A stretch of 64,000 bases of DNA from Rubrivivax gelatinosus IL144 (lineage in GTDB: Bacteria; Pseudomonadota; Gammaproteobacteria; Burkholderiales; Burkholderiaceae_C): positions 2,232,001 through 2,296,000 of the forward strand of contig NC_017075.1 of assembly GCF_000284255.1 (NCBI RefSeq). The letters run 5' to 3'. Numbering within the stretch: position 1 is the first letter of the stretch; each line of letters opens with the position of its first letter. Under the pieces are notes generated by a model. That model made no database searches. It had not been told where the DNA came from and saw only the letters and a list, made by a program, of their open reading frames with translations. Below are positions 9,223 to 19,593 of the stretch, one piece after another. The translations under genes and the position numbers were made by a program.

Positions 9223-9960
9223 CTACGGCGCGAGCCGCTCCCACAGCGAAGCATCATAGGACCAACGGCCAATGTCCTCCGCGGCGCAGGCGATCGCAAG
9301 GTGGCGCTCGAAGGCCTCGCGCCCGATCTCGTGCGCGCCCAGCGAGGCCAGGTGGCGCGTGTTCTGCTGGCAGTCGATGAGGTCTATGCCGTTCTCGCGT
9401 GCGAACGTGACCAGCGCCGCCAGCGCGATCTTCGAGGCGTCGGTGCGCTGCGCGAACATCGACTCGCCGAAGAACATGCGGCCGATGCCGACGCCGTACA
9501 GGCCGCCGACCAGCTCGCCGTCCATCCAGGTCTCGAAGCTGTGCACGCGCCCAAGGCGATGCCACTCGCGGTAGGCGTTCATCACCTGCGGCACGATCCA
9601 GGTGCCGTCCTGGCCTTCGCGCGGCGTGCCGGCGCAGGCCGCGATGACGCGGTCGAAGGCCTGGTCGACGCGGATCTCGCAGCCCGGCGTGCGCACGAAG
9701 CGTCGCAGCGTCTTGCGCAGCGAGTGCGAGACGCGGAACTCCGCCGTCGGCAGCACCATGCGCGGGTCCGGGCTCCACCAGAGCACCGGCTGGCCCGGGC
9801 CGTACCAGGGGAAGATGCCTTTGCGATAGGCCTCCTCCAGCCGCCCCGGCGTCACCCGGCCGCCGGCGGCGACGAGGCCCGGCGCGTCGGACTCGGGCCC
9901 CAGCGCGTGCCGCGCCGGCGGCAGCGGCGTGTCCTCGTCGATCCAGGCGATCGGCAGCAT
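9223..9960 (-). CDS. aat: leucyl/phenylalanyl-tRNA-protein transferase
   Basis: A 245-residue Aat protein. The conserved blocks are all present: [45 protein letters not shown], and [20 protein letters not shown] ahead of DASKIAL. The enzyme transfers Leu or Phe from charged tRNA to proteins with N-terminal Lys or Arg, creating a primary N-degron for ClpS/ClpAP. Start at the ATG at 9960, 11 bases after the stop of the upstream peptidase gene, so it is part of the same minus-strand operon as bpt. Together the two transferases cover both substrate classes. Confidence 0.95.
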   Translation of the reverse strand: MLPIAWIDEDTPLPPARHALGPESDAPGLVAAGGRVTPGRLEEAYRKGIFPWYGPGQPVLWWSPDPRMVLPTAEFRVSHSLRKTLRRFVRTPGCEIRVDQAFDRVIAACAGTPREGQDGTWIVPQVMNAYREWHRLGRVHSFETWMDGELVGGLYGVGIGRMFFGESMFAQRTDASKIALAALVTFARENGIDLIDCQQNTRHLASLGAHEIGREAFERHLAIACAAEDIGRWSYDASLWERLAP

Positions 9961-9971
9961 CGTGACCGGCG

Positions 9972-12083
9972 TCAGCGGCCCAGCTGCAGCTGCAGGAAGG
10001 CGTATTCGAGCGCCGTCATCTGCGCGCGCTGGCCGTTGTCGGCCGCGCCGCCGTGGCCGCCCTCGATGTTCTCCCAGTACAGCACGTCGTGGCCCTGGCG
10101 GCGCATGCGCTCTGCCATGCGGCGCGCGTGGCCCGGGTGCACGCGGTCGTCGCGGGTCGAGGTGACGAACAGCACGCGCGGCATCTTCACGCCGGCACGC
10201 ACGTTCTGGAACGGGCTGTAGCGCGAGATGAAGCTCCACTGCGCCGGGTCGTCCGGGTCGCCGTACTCGGCCATCCACGAGGCCCCGGCCAGCAGCTTGG
10301 TGTAGCGCTTCATGTCCAGCAGCGGCACCTGGCAGACGACGGCGTTGAACAGCTCGGGGCGCTGCACCATCACCGCGCCGACCAGCAGGCCGCCGTTGCT
10401 GCCGCCTTCGATGCCGAGGTGGCGCGGGCTCGTGACGCGCGTGGCGATCAGGTCTTCGGCGACGGCGGCGAAGTCGTCGTAGGCCTTCTGGCGGTTGGCG
10501 CCGACGGCGGCCTGGTGCCAGGCCGGGCCGAACTCGCCGCCGCCTCGGATGTTGGCGAGCACGAAGACGCCGCCGCGCTGCAGCCAGCTCGAGCCGACGA
10601 TGCCCGAGTAGTAGGGCTGCATCGAGACCTCGAAGCCGCCGTAGCCGTAGAGCAGCGTCGGGTTGGCGCCGTCGGCCTTCGCATCGCGCGGCCAGATGAC
10701 GAAGTAGGGCACGCGCGTGCCGTCGCGGCTGGTGGCGAAACGCTGCTCGACGCGCATGCCGGCGGCGTCGTAGAACGAGGGCCGCGACTTCAGCACCTCG
10801 CGCTCGTCGCGGCCGACGTGGCCCAGCGACAGCGTGTCCGGCGTCAGGAAGTCGGTGTACTGCAGCAGGTAGGCGTCGGCCAGCGGGTCGTCGGCGAGTT
10901 CCGGGTCGTGCAAGGCCACCGCCGACAAGGTGCCGGGGAAGGGCGCGGCGACCTCGCGGCGCTGCCAGCGGCCGTCGACCGGACGCCACTCCTCCAGGCG
11001 GCCGGCGACCTTGTCCAGGATCTCGACGATCAGCGTGTCGCGCGTCGCCGTCATGCCGGCCAGCGAGCGTGTCGCCGTCGGTTCGAACAGCGCGTCGAAG
11101 GCGCGTTCGCCGCGCAGGTAGGCCTCGGCGTCGGCGACCAGCAGCGAGCCGCTCTTCCAGGTACGCCCGGCCACCGTCCAGTCGCTGCGCAGCGTGATCA
11201 GCACGCGGCTCTTCCAGAAGCCGAAGCCGGCGTCGTCGGGCTTGTCGATGCGCAGCAGGCGCTCGCCCTGCTGCAGGAACATCTCGCTGCGGTAGAAGTC
11301 CACCGAGCGCTGGAACACCGTGCGTTCGTAGCCCGGCGTGTGGTCGATCGACACGCCCGCAGCGACGTCGGTCTTCTGACCCTCGAACAGCGTCGTCGCC
11401 GCGGCCAGCGGCGTGCCGCGGCGCCAGCGCTTGACGACGCGCGGGTAGCCCGAGTCGGTCAGCGAGCCGGGGCCGAAGTCGGTGCCGACGGCGATCTCGT
11501 CGGCGCTGATCCAGTCGACTTCGCTCTTGGCCTCGGGCAGCACGAAGCCGCCGTCGACGAAACGCTTGGCCACCGTGTCGAACTCGCGCACGACGTGGGC
11601 GTCGGCACCGCCGCGCGAGAGCTTGACGAGCACGCGGCGGTACTCGGGGCCGAGCGCCACCGCGCCGCCCCAGGTCCAGTTCTCGCCTTCGGCGCGGCCC
11701 AGCGCGTCGACGTCGAGCACCGTCTCCCAGGCCGGTTCGCGCTTGCGGTATTCGGCGAGCGTCGTGCGCCGCCACAGACCGCGCGGGTTGTGCTCGTCCT
11801 GCCAGAGGTTGTAGAGCCAGGGGCCGCGGCGCACGACGGCGGGGATGCGGTCGCGCGAGTCGAGGATGGCGCGGATGCGCGCACGGGTGGCCTCGAAGCC
11901 CGGCTGCTTCTGCAGCAGGGCCTCGCTCTCGGCGTTGCGCGCGCGTACCCAGGCGAGCGCACGCTCGCCCTGCACGTCCTCGAGCCACAGCAGCTCGTCG
12001 TCGGGAAGGTTGTCGGCAAGAGTCATCGTCGGCAGGGCGGCTGCCAGCGGCAGCGCGAAACTGAAGTCACGGCGGGAGATCAT
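9972..12083 (-). CDS. S9 family (prolyl oligopeptidase-like) serine peptidase
   Basis: A 703-residue S9 peptidase. An N-terminal beta-propeller (about 60-420) is followed by an alpha/beta hydrolase domain. The catalytic Ser is S562 in GGSNGG, the Asp lies in DDRV (about 645) and His is H677 in EGGHGG. It begins [18 protein letters not shown], a twin-arginine-type signal with a hydrophobic stretch, so it may be exported folded to the periplasm. The family cleaves short peptides after Pro or basic residues; the specificity cannot be assigned. It lies between yaeQ (15 bases away) and aat (11 bases away) in one operon. Confidence 0.9.
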   Translation of the reverse strand: MISRRDFSFALPLAAALPTMTLADNLPDDELLWLEDVQGERALAWVRARNAESEALLQKQPGFEATRARIRAILDSRDRIPAVVRRGPWLYNLWQDEHNPRGLWRRTTLAEYRKREPAWETVLDVDALGRAEGENWTWGGAVALGPEYRRVLVKLSRGGADAHVVREFDTVAKRFVDGGFVLPEAKSEVDWISADEIAVGTDFGPGSLTDSGYPRVVKRWRRGTPLAAATTLFEGQKTDVAAGVSIDHTPGYERTVFQRSVDFYRSEMFLQQGERLLRIDKPDDAGFGFWKSRVLITLRSDWTVAGRTWKSGSLLVADAEAYLRGERAFDALFEPTATRSLAGMTATRDTLIVEILDKVAGRLEEWRPVDGRWQRREVAAPFPGTLSAVALHDPELADDPLADAYLLQYTDFLTPDTLSLGHVGRDEREVLKSRPSFYDAAGMRVEQRFATSRDGTRVPYFVIWPRDAKADGANPTLLYGYGGFEVSMQPYYSGIVGSSWLQRGGVFVLANIRGGGEFGPAWHQAAVGANRQKAYDDFAAVAEDLIATRVTSPRHLGIEGGSNGGLLVGAVMVQRPELFNAVVCQVPLLDMKRYTKLLAGASWMAEYGDPDDPAQWSFISRYSPFQNVRAGVKMPRVLFVTSTRDDRVHPGHARRMAERMRRQGHDVLYWENIEGGHGGAADNGQRAQMTALEYAFLQLQLGR

Positions 12084-12098
12084 CGGGGAACAGGTCCT

Positions 12099-12656
12099 TC
12101 AATCGGCAGGCCAGAGGCGCACGGGAGCGATCTCGACACTCGACTCGGCATTGCCGACCCAGACGTGTCCGTCCTGCACCGTGACCTGAAGTTGCATCGA
12201 GCGCTGGGCGAGCCGGGCCAGTTCCTGCGTCTGTGGCGCCGGCAACTGCCAGACCCGGAGATTGCGCAGCCGCGTGATCTTGCCCTGCAGACCGCTCCAC
12301 CAGACCGGCACCGACTGGCCGTAGGCGTAGAGCGTCACCAGGTCGGCACGGCCGCAGGCCTTGGTGAGCCGGCGTTCGTCGGTCTGGCCGATCTCGATCC
12401 AGTGGCGCAGGCGGCCGTCGAGGTCGCGCTGCCAGAGCGCGGGTTCGTCGGCGTCGGACAGGCCGCGCGTGAACTGCAGGTTGTCGGCCGCGTCGCCGGT
12501 GTCGGCCTGCAGCGCGAAGGCCAGCACGCGCACCATCAGGCGTTCCTCCGTCTCCGAAGGATGCAGGGCGAGGGTCAGGGAATGGTCCGCGTACAGCGGC
12601 CGGTCCATGTCGGCCACCGCGACGGCAGCCTTGTAGATCGTCGATTTGAGCGCCAT
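12099..12656 (-). CDS. yaeQ: YaeQ family protein
   Basis: A 185-residue protein that begins MALKSTIYKAAVAVADMDR, the hallmark of the YaeQ family, whose fold is related to PD-(D/E)XK nucleases. Conserved pieces include HPSETEERLMVRVLAFAL and WIEIGQTDERRLTKACGRAD. Early reports tied YaeQ to suppression of RfaH defects; the biochemical role is unclear. I chose the ATG at 12656 because it gives the exact family N-terminus. It is the first gene of the peptidase-aat-bpt operon. Confidence 0.9.
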   Translation of the reverse strand: MALKSTIYKAAVAVADMDRPLYADHSLTLALHPSETEERLMVRVLAFALQADTGDAADNLQFTRGLSDADEPALWQRDLDGRLRHWIEIGQTDERRLTKACGRADLVTLYAYGQSVPVWWSGLQGKITRLRNLRVWQLPAPQTQELARLAQRSMQLQVTVQDGHVWVGNAESSVEIAPVRLWPAD

Positions 12657-12820
12657 GAAGGCCCGGGGGAGGCGGCAACGGCGCCGCGCCGCGCACTGTG
12701 CCACAGCGGCGACGAACGGCCCGCCGCCCGGGCCCGTCCCGACGACGGGGGGCGTCGCGGATGGCATCATCCCGGGTTCGGCCGGCGGTCGCCGGCCACC
12801 CCATATCGCAAGGATCGTTC

Positions 12821-13531
12821 ATGAACCGCAACGTTGCACCGCGCCTGGCCGCGGCCCTGCTGATCGTCTGCGGCGGCACGCTGGCCGTCGCCCCGGGCGC
12901 CATTGCCCAGAACAAGACCGAAGGTCGCACGCTGACGCTGGGCGGCAGCGGCGGTGCCGGCGGCCCGATCCTGACGCGCAAGGAACTGCGCGACTGCCTC
13001 GAACGCCAGGAGGCGGTGACCAAGGCCCGCGCCGAGATCGACGCCGAGCGCACGGCGCTGGACAAGGACCGCACGACGATCGCCCAGGAACAGGAGGCGC
13101 TCAAGACCGCCCGTGCCGGCATCGATTCTTCGCGCGAGGCCGTCGCCAGCCTGAACCAGCGTTATCGCGAGCTCGGCGAGCGCGTCGAAGCCTGGAACGA
13201 TCGCTCAAAGGCGGCGCAGGAGCGTTCCGGCGCGACGGCCGAGCGCGAGCGCCGCCAGCTCGAGCGCGAGCGCCAGGAGATCCAGAAGACCCAGACCGCG
13301 CTGGACGCCGAGCGCGAGAAGCTGGCCAGCGGCAACGAGCAGTCCGTCAACGACTACAACGATCGTGCCGCCAAGGTCGACGGGCGCGTCAAGGACTGGA
13401 ACGCGCGCAACAACGCGCTGTTCGAGCGCGCCGAGAAGGTCAACGCCGACCGCGACCTCTGGGCCGGCGAATGCGCCAACCGCCGCTACCGCGAGGACGA
13501 CGAGATCCTGCTGAAGAAGGGCGCCAAGTGA
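12821..13531 (+). CDS. secreted coiled-coil protein of unknown function
   Basis: A 236-residue protein I do not recognise by name. Residues 1-29 are a Sec signal peptide with likely cleavage after AIA before QNKTEG. A Gly-rich linker (40-47) is followed by a long Ala/Glu/Arg-rich coiled coil (about 50-215) broken near QSVNDYNDRA. Two cysteines flank the coil (in RDCLER and GECANRRY) and could form a disulfide. It has the look of a periplasmic rod or scaffold. It overlaps the following M3 peptidase gene (GTGA), so the two are co-expressed; the peptidase itself seems cytoplasmic. Confidence 0.75.
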   Translation: MNRNVAPRLAAALLIVCGGTLAVAPGAIAQNKTEGRTLTLGGSGGAGGPILTRKELRDCLERQEAVTKARAEIDAERTALDKDRTTIAQEQEALKTARAGIDSSREAVASLNQRYRELGERVEAWNDRSKAAQERSGATAERERRQLERERQEIQKTQTALDAEREKLASGNEQSVNDYNDRAAKVDGRVKDWNARNNALFERAEKVNADRDLWAGECANRRYREDDEILLKKGAK

Positions 13532-15615
13532 GCGCCGCGGTGTCGACCCCCGGCGGGGCGAACCCGCTGCTGCAGGACTGGACCGCGCCGTTCGGCCTGC
13601 CGCCTTTCGATGCCCTGGACCCGGCGCACTTCCGCCCCGCGTTCGAGGCCGCGATGCAGGCCCACCGCGACGAGCTCGCGGCGATCGGCGCCAGCGCCGA
13701 GGCGCCGAGCTTCGAGAACACCGTCGCGGCCTTCGACCGCAGCGGCCGGCTGCTGGCGCGCATCGACGCCGTCTTCTACAACCTGACGGCCTCGCACACC
13801 TCGGCCGCGCTGCAGGCGGTGCAGCGCGAGATGGCCGGCCCGCTGGCCGCGCACGACAACGCGGTCTACATGGACGCGGCGCTGTTCGCGCGCCTGGACA
13901 CCCTGCACGCGCGCCGCGCCGAGCTGGGCCTGGAGCCCGAGCAGCTGCGCCTGCTCGAACGCATCCACCTGGACTTCGTGCGCGCCGGCGCGCGCCTGCA
14001 GGGCGCGGCGCAGAAGCGTTACGCCGAGGTGATGGAGGAGCTCGCCGCGCTGACGACGCGTTTCGCGCAGAACGTGCTGCACGACGAGGCCTCGTTCCGC
14101 CTGGAGCTGAAGACCGAGGACGACCTCGCCGGCCTGCCCGGCTTCGTGCGCGCCGCCGCGCGCCAGGCCGCGGCCGACCGCGGGCTCGACGGTCACGTCG
14201 TGACGCTGTCGCGCTCGCTGGTCGTGCCCTTCCTGACCTACTCCGAACGCCGCGACCTGCGCGAAGCCGCCTGGCGCGCCTGGGTCTCGCGCGGCGAGCA
14301 CGCCGGCGAGCACGACAACCGCGAGGTCGCGCGCGACATCCTGCGCCTGCGCCGCGAGCAGGCCTCGCTGCACGGCCAGGCCTGCTACGCCGACTACGCG
14401 CTGGCCGACACGATGGCCGGCCGCCAGGCGGCGGTGCAGCAGCTGCTGGGCGAGGTCTGGCCGCGGGCGCTGGACGCCGTGGCGCGCGAGCGCGCCGCGC
14501 TGGAAGAGGTCAAGGCCGCCGCCGGCGTGCCGGGCACGATCGAGGCCTGGGACTGGCGCTACTGGGCCGAGAAGGTGCGCCAGCAGCGCTACGCCGTCGA
14601 CGACGCCGAGGTCAAGCCGTACTTCGCGCTGGAGAACGTGGTCGCCGCGGCCTTCGACTGCGCCGGCCGGCTCTTCGGCCTGCAGTTCGTGCGCCGCGCC
14701 GACCTGCCGGTCTACCACCCCGACGTGCACGCCTACGAGGTGCGCGACGCCGCGGGCACGGCGATCGGCGTGTTCCTGCAAGACAACTTCGCGCGCCCGA
14801 GCAAACGCAGCGGCGCCTGGATGAGCCCGCTGCGCTGGCAGAGCCGCAACGCGCCCGACGGCGGCGCCGAGCTGGCGGTCATCCTGAACAACAACAACTT
14901 CGCCAAGGGCGAGCCCGGCCGGCCGACGCTGCTGTCGATGGACGACGTGCGCACGCTGTTCCACGAGTTCGGCCACGGTCTGCATGGCCTGCTGTCCAGC
15001 GTGCGCTACGCGCGCCTGTCGGGCACTCAGGTGCTGCGCGACTTCGTCGAGCTGCCCTCGCAGCTCTTCGAGCACTGGGCCACCGTGCCCGAGGTGCTGG
15101 CGCGCCATGCCCGCCACGTCGACACCGGCGCGCCGATCCCCGAGGACCTGGTGCGCCGGCTCGAAGCCGCACGCCGCTTCAACCAGGGCTACGAGACCGT
15201 GCGCTACTGCGCCAGCGCGATCGTCGACATGGCGGTGCACGCGCTGCCCGACGCCGAGCCGCCGGCCGACCTGTGCGCCTTCGAGGCCGAGCTGATGGCC
15301 GCGCAGGGGCTGCCGGCCGCGGTGGGCATGAACCACCGTCTGGTGCACTTCCAGCACCTGTTCTCGAGCTCGGGCTACGCCGCCGGCTACTACGTCTACC
15401 TCTGGGCCGAGGTGCTGGACGCCGACGGCTACGACGCCTTCGTCGAGGCCGGCAGCCCGTTCGACACCCAGGTCGCCGCGGCGCTCAAGCGCCACATCTA
15501 CTCGGCCGGCAACAGCCAGGAGCCGGGTGCGGCCTACGCCGCGTTCCGCGGCCGTGCGCCGACGGTGCGGCCGCTGCTGGAGAAACGCGGCCTGCTCGCC
15601 GCCGAGCCGGCCTGA
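13528..15615 (+). CDS. M3 family oligopeptidase (PrlC/Dcp-like)
   Basis: A 695-residue zinc metallopeptidase of the thimet oligopeptidase family. The zinc site is HEFGH (H479, E480, H483), with the third ligand E508 in the following FVELPSQ helix. HLFSSSGYAAGYYVYLWAE is the conserved C-terminal substrate-binding block. It degrades short peptides in the cytoplasm, downstream of the large proteases. Length and sequence fit oligopeptidase A or peptidyl-dipeptidase Dcp about equally, so no symbol is given. Start is the GTG overlapping the previous stop; there is no signal peptide. Confidence 0.92.
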   Translation: MSAAVSTPGGANPLLQDWTAPFGLPPFDALDPAHFRPAFEAAMQAHRDELAAIGASAEAPSFENTVAAFDRSGRLLARIDAVFYNLTASHTSAALQAVQREMAGPLAAHDNAVYMDAALFARLDTLHARRAELGLEPEQLRLLERIHLDFVRAGARLQGAAQKRYAEVMEELAALTTRFAQNVLHDEASFRLELKTEDDLAGLPGFVRAAARQAAADRGLDGHVVTLSRSLVVPFLTYSERRDLREAAWRAWVSRGEHAGEHDNREVARDILRLRREQASLHGQACYADYALADTMAGRQAAVQQLLGEVWPRALDAVARERAALEEVKAAAGVPGTIEAWDWRYWAEKVRQQRYAVDDAEVKPYFALENVVAAAFDCAGRLFGLQFVRRADLPVYHPDVHAYEVRDAAGTAIGVFLQDNFARPSKRSGAWMSPLRWQSRNAPDGGAELAVILNNNNFAKGEPGRPTLLSMDDVRTLFHEFGHGLHGLLSSVRYARLSGTQVLRDFVELPSQLFEHWATVPEVLARHARHVDTGAPIPEDLVRRLEAARRFNQGYETVRYCASAIVDMAVHALPDAEPPADLCAFEAELMAAQGLPAAVGMNHRLVHFQHLFSSSGYAAGYYVYLWAEVLDADGYDAFVEAGSPFDTQVAAALKRHIYSAGNSQEPGAAYAAFRGRAPTVRPLLEKRGLLAAEPA

Positions 15616-15637
15616 AGCCGGCGGCCGCTTCCGGCGT

Positions 15638-18600
15638 TCAGCCCGGGGGCGGCCCGAACATCGCGGCGATCGAGGCCATGAAGGCGCGGAAGTCCAGCGG
15701 CTTGGTCCAGTAGTCGATCATGCCGGCGGACAGCGCGCGCTGGATCTCCTCGGGCATAGCGTTGGCCGACAGTGCGACCACCGGCGTCGTCGCCGTCGCC
15801 GGCTGCGCGCGCAGCCGGCGCATCACCTCGTGGCCGTCGATGTCGGGCAGCTGCATGTCCAGCAGGATCAGGTCGGGCTGCAGCTCGGCGGCGCGGCGCA
15901 CGCCGGTGACACCGTCCTCGGCGACGATCAGCGTCAGGTCGGGCCGGCGCGCGATCAGCTCCGAGATGATCAGCGCGTTGACCGGGTTGTCCTCGACGTA
16001 GAGCACGGTGGCCTGCGGCTGCCGTGGCCCGGCCGGCGACAGCGGCCACAGCGCGCGCGTGTCGTTCGGCTCCGGTGCCGGCAGCGGTGCGTCGGTGCCG
16101 TCGGCCAGCGTCAGCTCGACGACCGTGCCGACGCCGGGCGTGCTGCGTACCGCGATCGAGCCGCCCATGCGCTCGATCAGCGACTTCACGATGACCAGCC
16201 CGATGCCGGTGCCGGGAATGCCTTCGCGTTCCAGCCCCAGCCGGTTGAAGGGCTCGAAGAGGTGGCGCAGCTGCTGCTCGTTCATGCCGCGGCCGGTGTC
16301 GGCCACGCTGAGCAGCACCTTGCCTTCGCGGCGGCGGCTCTGCAGCTCGACGCTGCCACCGTCGCGGTTGTACTTGATGGCGTTGGTCAGCAGGTTCTGC
16401 AGCACCTGGCGCAGGCGCACGCCGTCGGCGAGCACCGTGCCGTCCAGCGCCCCGGTCGACAGGGTGATGCCGCGGCCGGCCCGCAGCGGCTCGACGATCT
16501 CCAGCGTCTGCTCGACCAGCGCGCGTAGCGGCACGCGTTCGGCGGCGACGCGCATCTCGCCGCCTTCCAGGCTGGCGAGGTCGAGCACGTCGTCGACCAG
16601 CGCCAGCAGCTGCTGCCCGGCACCGCGCACCGCCTGCAGGTGGCGGCGGCGCTGCGCGTCCTCGGGGCCGGGGGCGCAGTTGGCCAGCAGCAGCTCGGTG
16701 AAGCCCAGCACCGCGTTCAGCGGCGTGCGCAGCTCGTGGCTCATGCGCGAGAGGAAACGCGACTTGGCCTGGCTCTCGCGCAGCGCGATCGCGCGCTCCT
16801 GGCGCGCGGCCTCGGCCGCGCGGCGGTCGGTGATGTCCCACTCGACGCCGATGCGCCGGCGCGGCCGGCCCTCGGCGTCGGGCAGCACCGTCGAGCGCTC
16901 GGCGATCCAGCGCACCGTGCCGTCGGGCCAGACGACGCGGAACTCCAGGTCGGGCTCGGAGTCGGGGTGCAGCGGCTCCAGCAGGTGCAGCCGCATCGTG
17001 TCGCGGTCGGCCTCGTGCACGAAGGCCAGGCGCTCGTCGATCGTCGGCGGCGCCGCACGCGGCGGCAGGCCGCGCAGGCGCCACATCTGCTCGTCCCAGA
17101 TCGCGCTGCCGTCGCGCACGTCGAGCTCCCAGGTGCCGACGCCGGCGCCGCGTGCGGCGAGCATCGCGCGTTCGCTGGCCTGGTGCAGCGCGGTCTCGGC
17201 GCGGCGGCGGTCGGTGAGGTCGAGCACGATGCCGAACATCGTGTCGCCGGCCGGGCCGTCGAAGCCGGCGCGCACGCTCAGCTCGCGCACCTCGCCATCG
17301 GTGCGCACGATGCGCACCAGCACGTCGCTCTGGCGGTGTCCGCTGCGGCGCCACTGCTCGAAGCGGCGGTCGATGCGTTCGCGGTCGCCGGGGTGCACGA
17401 AACGCTGCAGCCACTCGGCCCAGCTCGGCGCCGGATCCTGCGGCCCCAGGCCGTGGATGGCCCGCAGCTGCTCGTTCCAGGTGACCAGCGGCGGCTCGAC
17501 GCTCCAGTAGCCGATGCCGGCGGTGCGCGTGACGAGCTCGAAGCGCCGGCCCAGTTCGGCGACGCGGCGCGACTCGTCGACGCGTTCGGTGACGTCCATC
17601 GCCACGCCGATGAAGGCCACCGGCCGGCCCTGGCCGTCGCGCTCGACGGCGCGGCGCACGAGCATGCTGCGCCAGGCCTCGCCGTCGGGACGGCGGTAGC
17701 GCAGCTCGGTGTCCACCGGTTCGTCGCTGGCCAGCACGGCCTGGCGCTGCGCGTCCAGGCGCGGCAGGTCCTGCGGGTGCACGAGCTCGCGCAGCTGGGC
17801 GGCGGGCAGGCCGCGGGGCTCCAGCGGCAGGCCCAGCACCTGGGCGGCGCGCGGGTTGTAGTGCACGCGGTCGTCGCCCAGGTCGTGGCGCCACAGCGCG
17901 ATGCCGGTCATGTCGGCGGCCATCGCGATCTGCGACATCGTCGAGTCGTGCGAATGGGCCAGCGACCAGGCCAGCGTGTCGTCGACGAGAAAGCCGACGG
18001 CGCGCGAGGCGCGGCCCTGCTCGTCGGGCAGCACGACGCACTCGCACAGCAGCGAGCGCAGCTGGCCCGCCGGCGTGCGCGCGTGGTAGCGGTAGCGGTG
18101 GTGCCCGAGGCGCTGCAGCGTCTGGCGGATCGAGCCGACGAAGCCTTCGTGGTCGGCGGCGACGATGGCGCGTTCGGCCTCCTCCATCGGCGGCGCCTCG
18201 CCTTCGCCGTCCAGGCCGCGCATCGCGAACACGCGCCGGTCCCAGAAGCCGCGGCCGGTCCGCAGGTCGCGCTCCCAGCGGCCCAGACGGCCGACCGAGA
18301 CGGCCACGTCCTGCAGCGCGCGCAGCTCGTCGCGCTCGGCTTCGACGGCACGTTCGGCGTCGCGCGAGACCAGCGACAGCAGCAGGCTGCCGTCGGCCAG
18401 GCGGGCCGGCGTGACGGCGATCCAGCGCGCGCCGGCCGGCGCGTGGCGGCGCAGCTCGAAGCTCCGGCGCTCGTCCCAGCCCTGTGCCAGGCGGGCCGCG
18501 GCCTCGGCGTCCAGGCCGAGCAGCTCGGCGGCCGGCGTGCCGGGGGCGGCGCCCTCGCGGCCCAGCAGCGTGCGGGCCGCGGCGTTCAGCCGCTGCAGGC

Positions 18601-18712
18601 GGCCGTCGGCGTCCAGCGCCAGCGTCGCCGCGGGAAGGGCTTCGAACCAGTCGACGGGGGCGAGATCCGCTGCCGTGGGCGCGGGCGGGGGCGTCGATTC
18701 ACGGCGCGGCAT
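15638..18712 (-). CDS. multi-PAS hybrid sensor histidine kinase
   Basis: A 1024-residue soluble hybrid kinase with no clear membrane segment. Five PAS-like modules (about 20-115, 135-245, 265-378, 385-500 and 510-632) precede the HisKA domain with H659 in SRMSHELRTPLNAV. The HATPase domain follows (N-box LLTNAIKYN, G-boxes DTGRGM and GTGIGLVIVK). The C-terminal receiver (about 900-1020) has phospho-acceptor D952 and K1004. Without a membrane anchor it probably senses a cytoplasmic redox, light or small-molecule signal. No output domain is attached, so a separate Hpt protein or regulator is expected. It is not in an operon with the LytTR pair, which lies 105 bases upstream. Confidence 0.92.
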   Translation of the reverse strand: MPRRESTPPPAPTAADLAPVDWFEALPAATLALDADGRLQRLNAAARTLLGREGAAPGTPAAELLGLDAEAAARLAQGWDERRSFELRRHAPAGARWIAVTPARLADGSLLLSLVSRDAERAVEAERDELRALQDVAVSVGRLGRWERDLRTGRGFWDRRVFAMRGLDGEGEAPPMEEAERAIVAADHEGFVGSIRQTLQRLGHHRYRYHARTPAGQLRSLLCECVVLPDEQGRASRAVGFLVDDTLAWSLAHSHDSTMSQIAMAADMTGIALWRHDLGDDRVHYNPRAAQVLGLPLEPRGLPAAQLRELVHPQDLPRLDAQRQAVLASDEPVDTELRYRRPDGEAWRSMLVRRAVERDGQGRPVAFIGVAMDVTERVDESRRVAELGRRFELVTRTAGIGYWSVEPPLVTWNEQLRAIHGLGPQDPAPSWAEWLQRFVHPGDRERIDRRFEQWRRSGHRQSDVLVRIVRTDGEVRELSVRAGFDGPAGDTMFGIVLDLTDRRRAETALHQASERAMLAARGAGVGTWELDVRDGSAIWDEQMWRLRGLPPRAAPPTIDERLAFVHEADRDTMRLHLLEPLHPDSEPDLEFRVVWPDGTVRWIAERSTVLPDAEGRPRRRIGVEWDITDRRAAEAARQERAIALRESQAKSRFLSRMSHELRTPLNAVLGFTELLLANCAPGPEDAQRRRHLQAVRGAGQQLLALVDDVLDLASLEGGEMRVAAERVPLRALVEQTLEIVEPLRAGRGITLSTGALDGTVLADGVRLRQVLQNLLTNAIKYNRDGGSVELQSRRREGKVLLSVADTGRGMNEQQLRHLFEPFNRLGLEREGIPGTGIGLVIVKSLIERMGGSIAVRSTPGVGTVVELTLADGTDAPLPAPEPNDTRALWPLSPAGPRQPQATVLYVEDNPVNALIISELIARRPDLTLIVAEDGVTGVRRAAELQPDLILLDMQLPDIDGHEVMRRLRAQPATATTPVVALSANAMPEEIQRALSAGMIDYWTKPLDFRAFMASIAAMFGPPPG

Positions 18713-18817
18713 TCGGGACGGCTGGCGAGTTCTGATCGATCGGGCCGCCAGTATGACGCCGTCACATCGGTTTGGAGTGCCGCGGCGGCGACGCTGCGGC
18801 GCCCGCGCGACTGCCGT

Positions 18818-19582
18818 TCACATCGGCTTGAAGCGCCAGGCGTAGGCCTGGCTGACCGCCAGGCGCTCGGCGTGATCACGCAGATGCAGCGTGATGCGGC
18901 CCAGCTCGTCGCGGTGCGCGCGTGCGATGGCGCTGGCACGCACGATGCAGCCGCGGTGGACCTGCCAGAAGAGCTCGCCGTCCAGCCCTTCGGCGATCTC
19001 CTTGAGCGGTTTGCGCACGTGCGCTTCGTCGTTCGACGTGACGACGCGCGTGTACTTTTCGTCGCTTTGGAAGAACAGCACCTCGTCGATGCCGAACATC
19101 TTGATCGTGTCGCCGACGCTGGCGCTGATCCAGCGCAGCCGCGTCGCCGCGTCGCGCTGCGCGAACTGGCTGCCCAGGCGCTGCAGCAGCGCGTCCAGCT
19201 CGGGCGCCTGGGCGCGCGCGGCCAGGCGCTCGCGCAGCCGGGCCACGGTCTGCGCCAGGCGGTCGGCGGCGATGGGCTTGAGCAGGTAGTCCACCGCGCC
19301 GGCGTCGAAAGCCTCGATCGCGTAGCTGTCGTAGGCGGTCGTGAACACCGCGTGGCAGCGGCCGCTGGCCGCGCGCGCGACGTCCAGGCCGCTGAGCCCC
19401 GGCATGCGGATGTCGAGGAAGGCGACGTCGGGCTGGCAGCGCTCGATGGCCTCGACGGCCGCCGGCCCGTGTTCGCACTCGGCGACGATGCGCAGCTCGG
19501 GCCAGGCGGCGGCGAGCATGCGGCGCAGCTCGGCGCGCGGCAGGTCCTCGTCGTCGGCCAGCAGGGCGGTGGGTTCGTTCAT
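18818..19582 (-). CDS. LytTR-family response regulator
   Basis: A 254-residue response regulator. The receiver (1-120) has the acidic pair DDE (10-12), phospho-acceptor D57 in FLDIRMPG and K107 in LLKPI. The C-terminal LytTR domain (about 145-250) has the expected VLFFQSDEKYTRV and FWQVHRGCIVR segments and binds DNA through beta-strands. It lies 11 bases after the partner histidine kinase gene in the same operon, so the two form a two-component system. Target genes are unknown. Confidence 0.93.
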   Translation of the reverse strand: MNEPTALLADDEDLPRAELRRMLAAAWPELRIVAECEHGPAAVEAIERCQPDVAFLDIRMPGLSGLDVARAASGRCHAVFTTAYDSYAIEAFDAGAVDYLLKPIAADRLAQTVARLRERLAARAQAPELDALLQRLGSQFAQRDAATRLRWISASVGDTIKMFGIDEVLFFQSDEKYTRVVTSNDEAHVRKPLKEIAEGLDGELFWQVHRGCIVRASAIARAHRDELGRITLHLRDHAERLAVSQAYAWRFKPM

Positions 19583-19593
19583 CGTCGGGTCCT

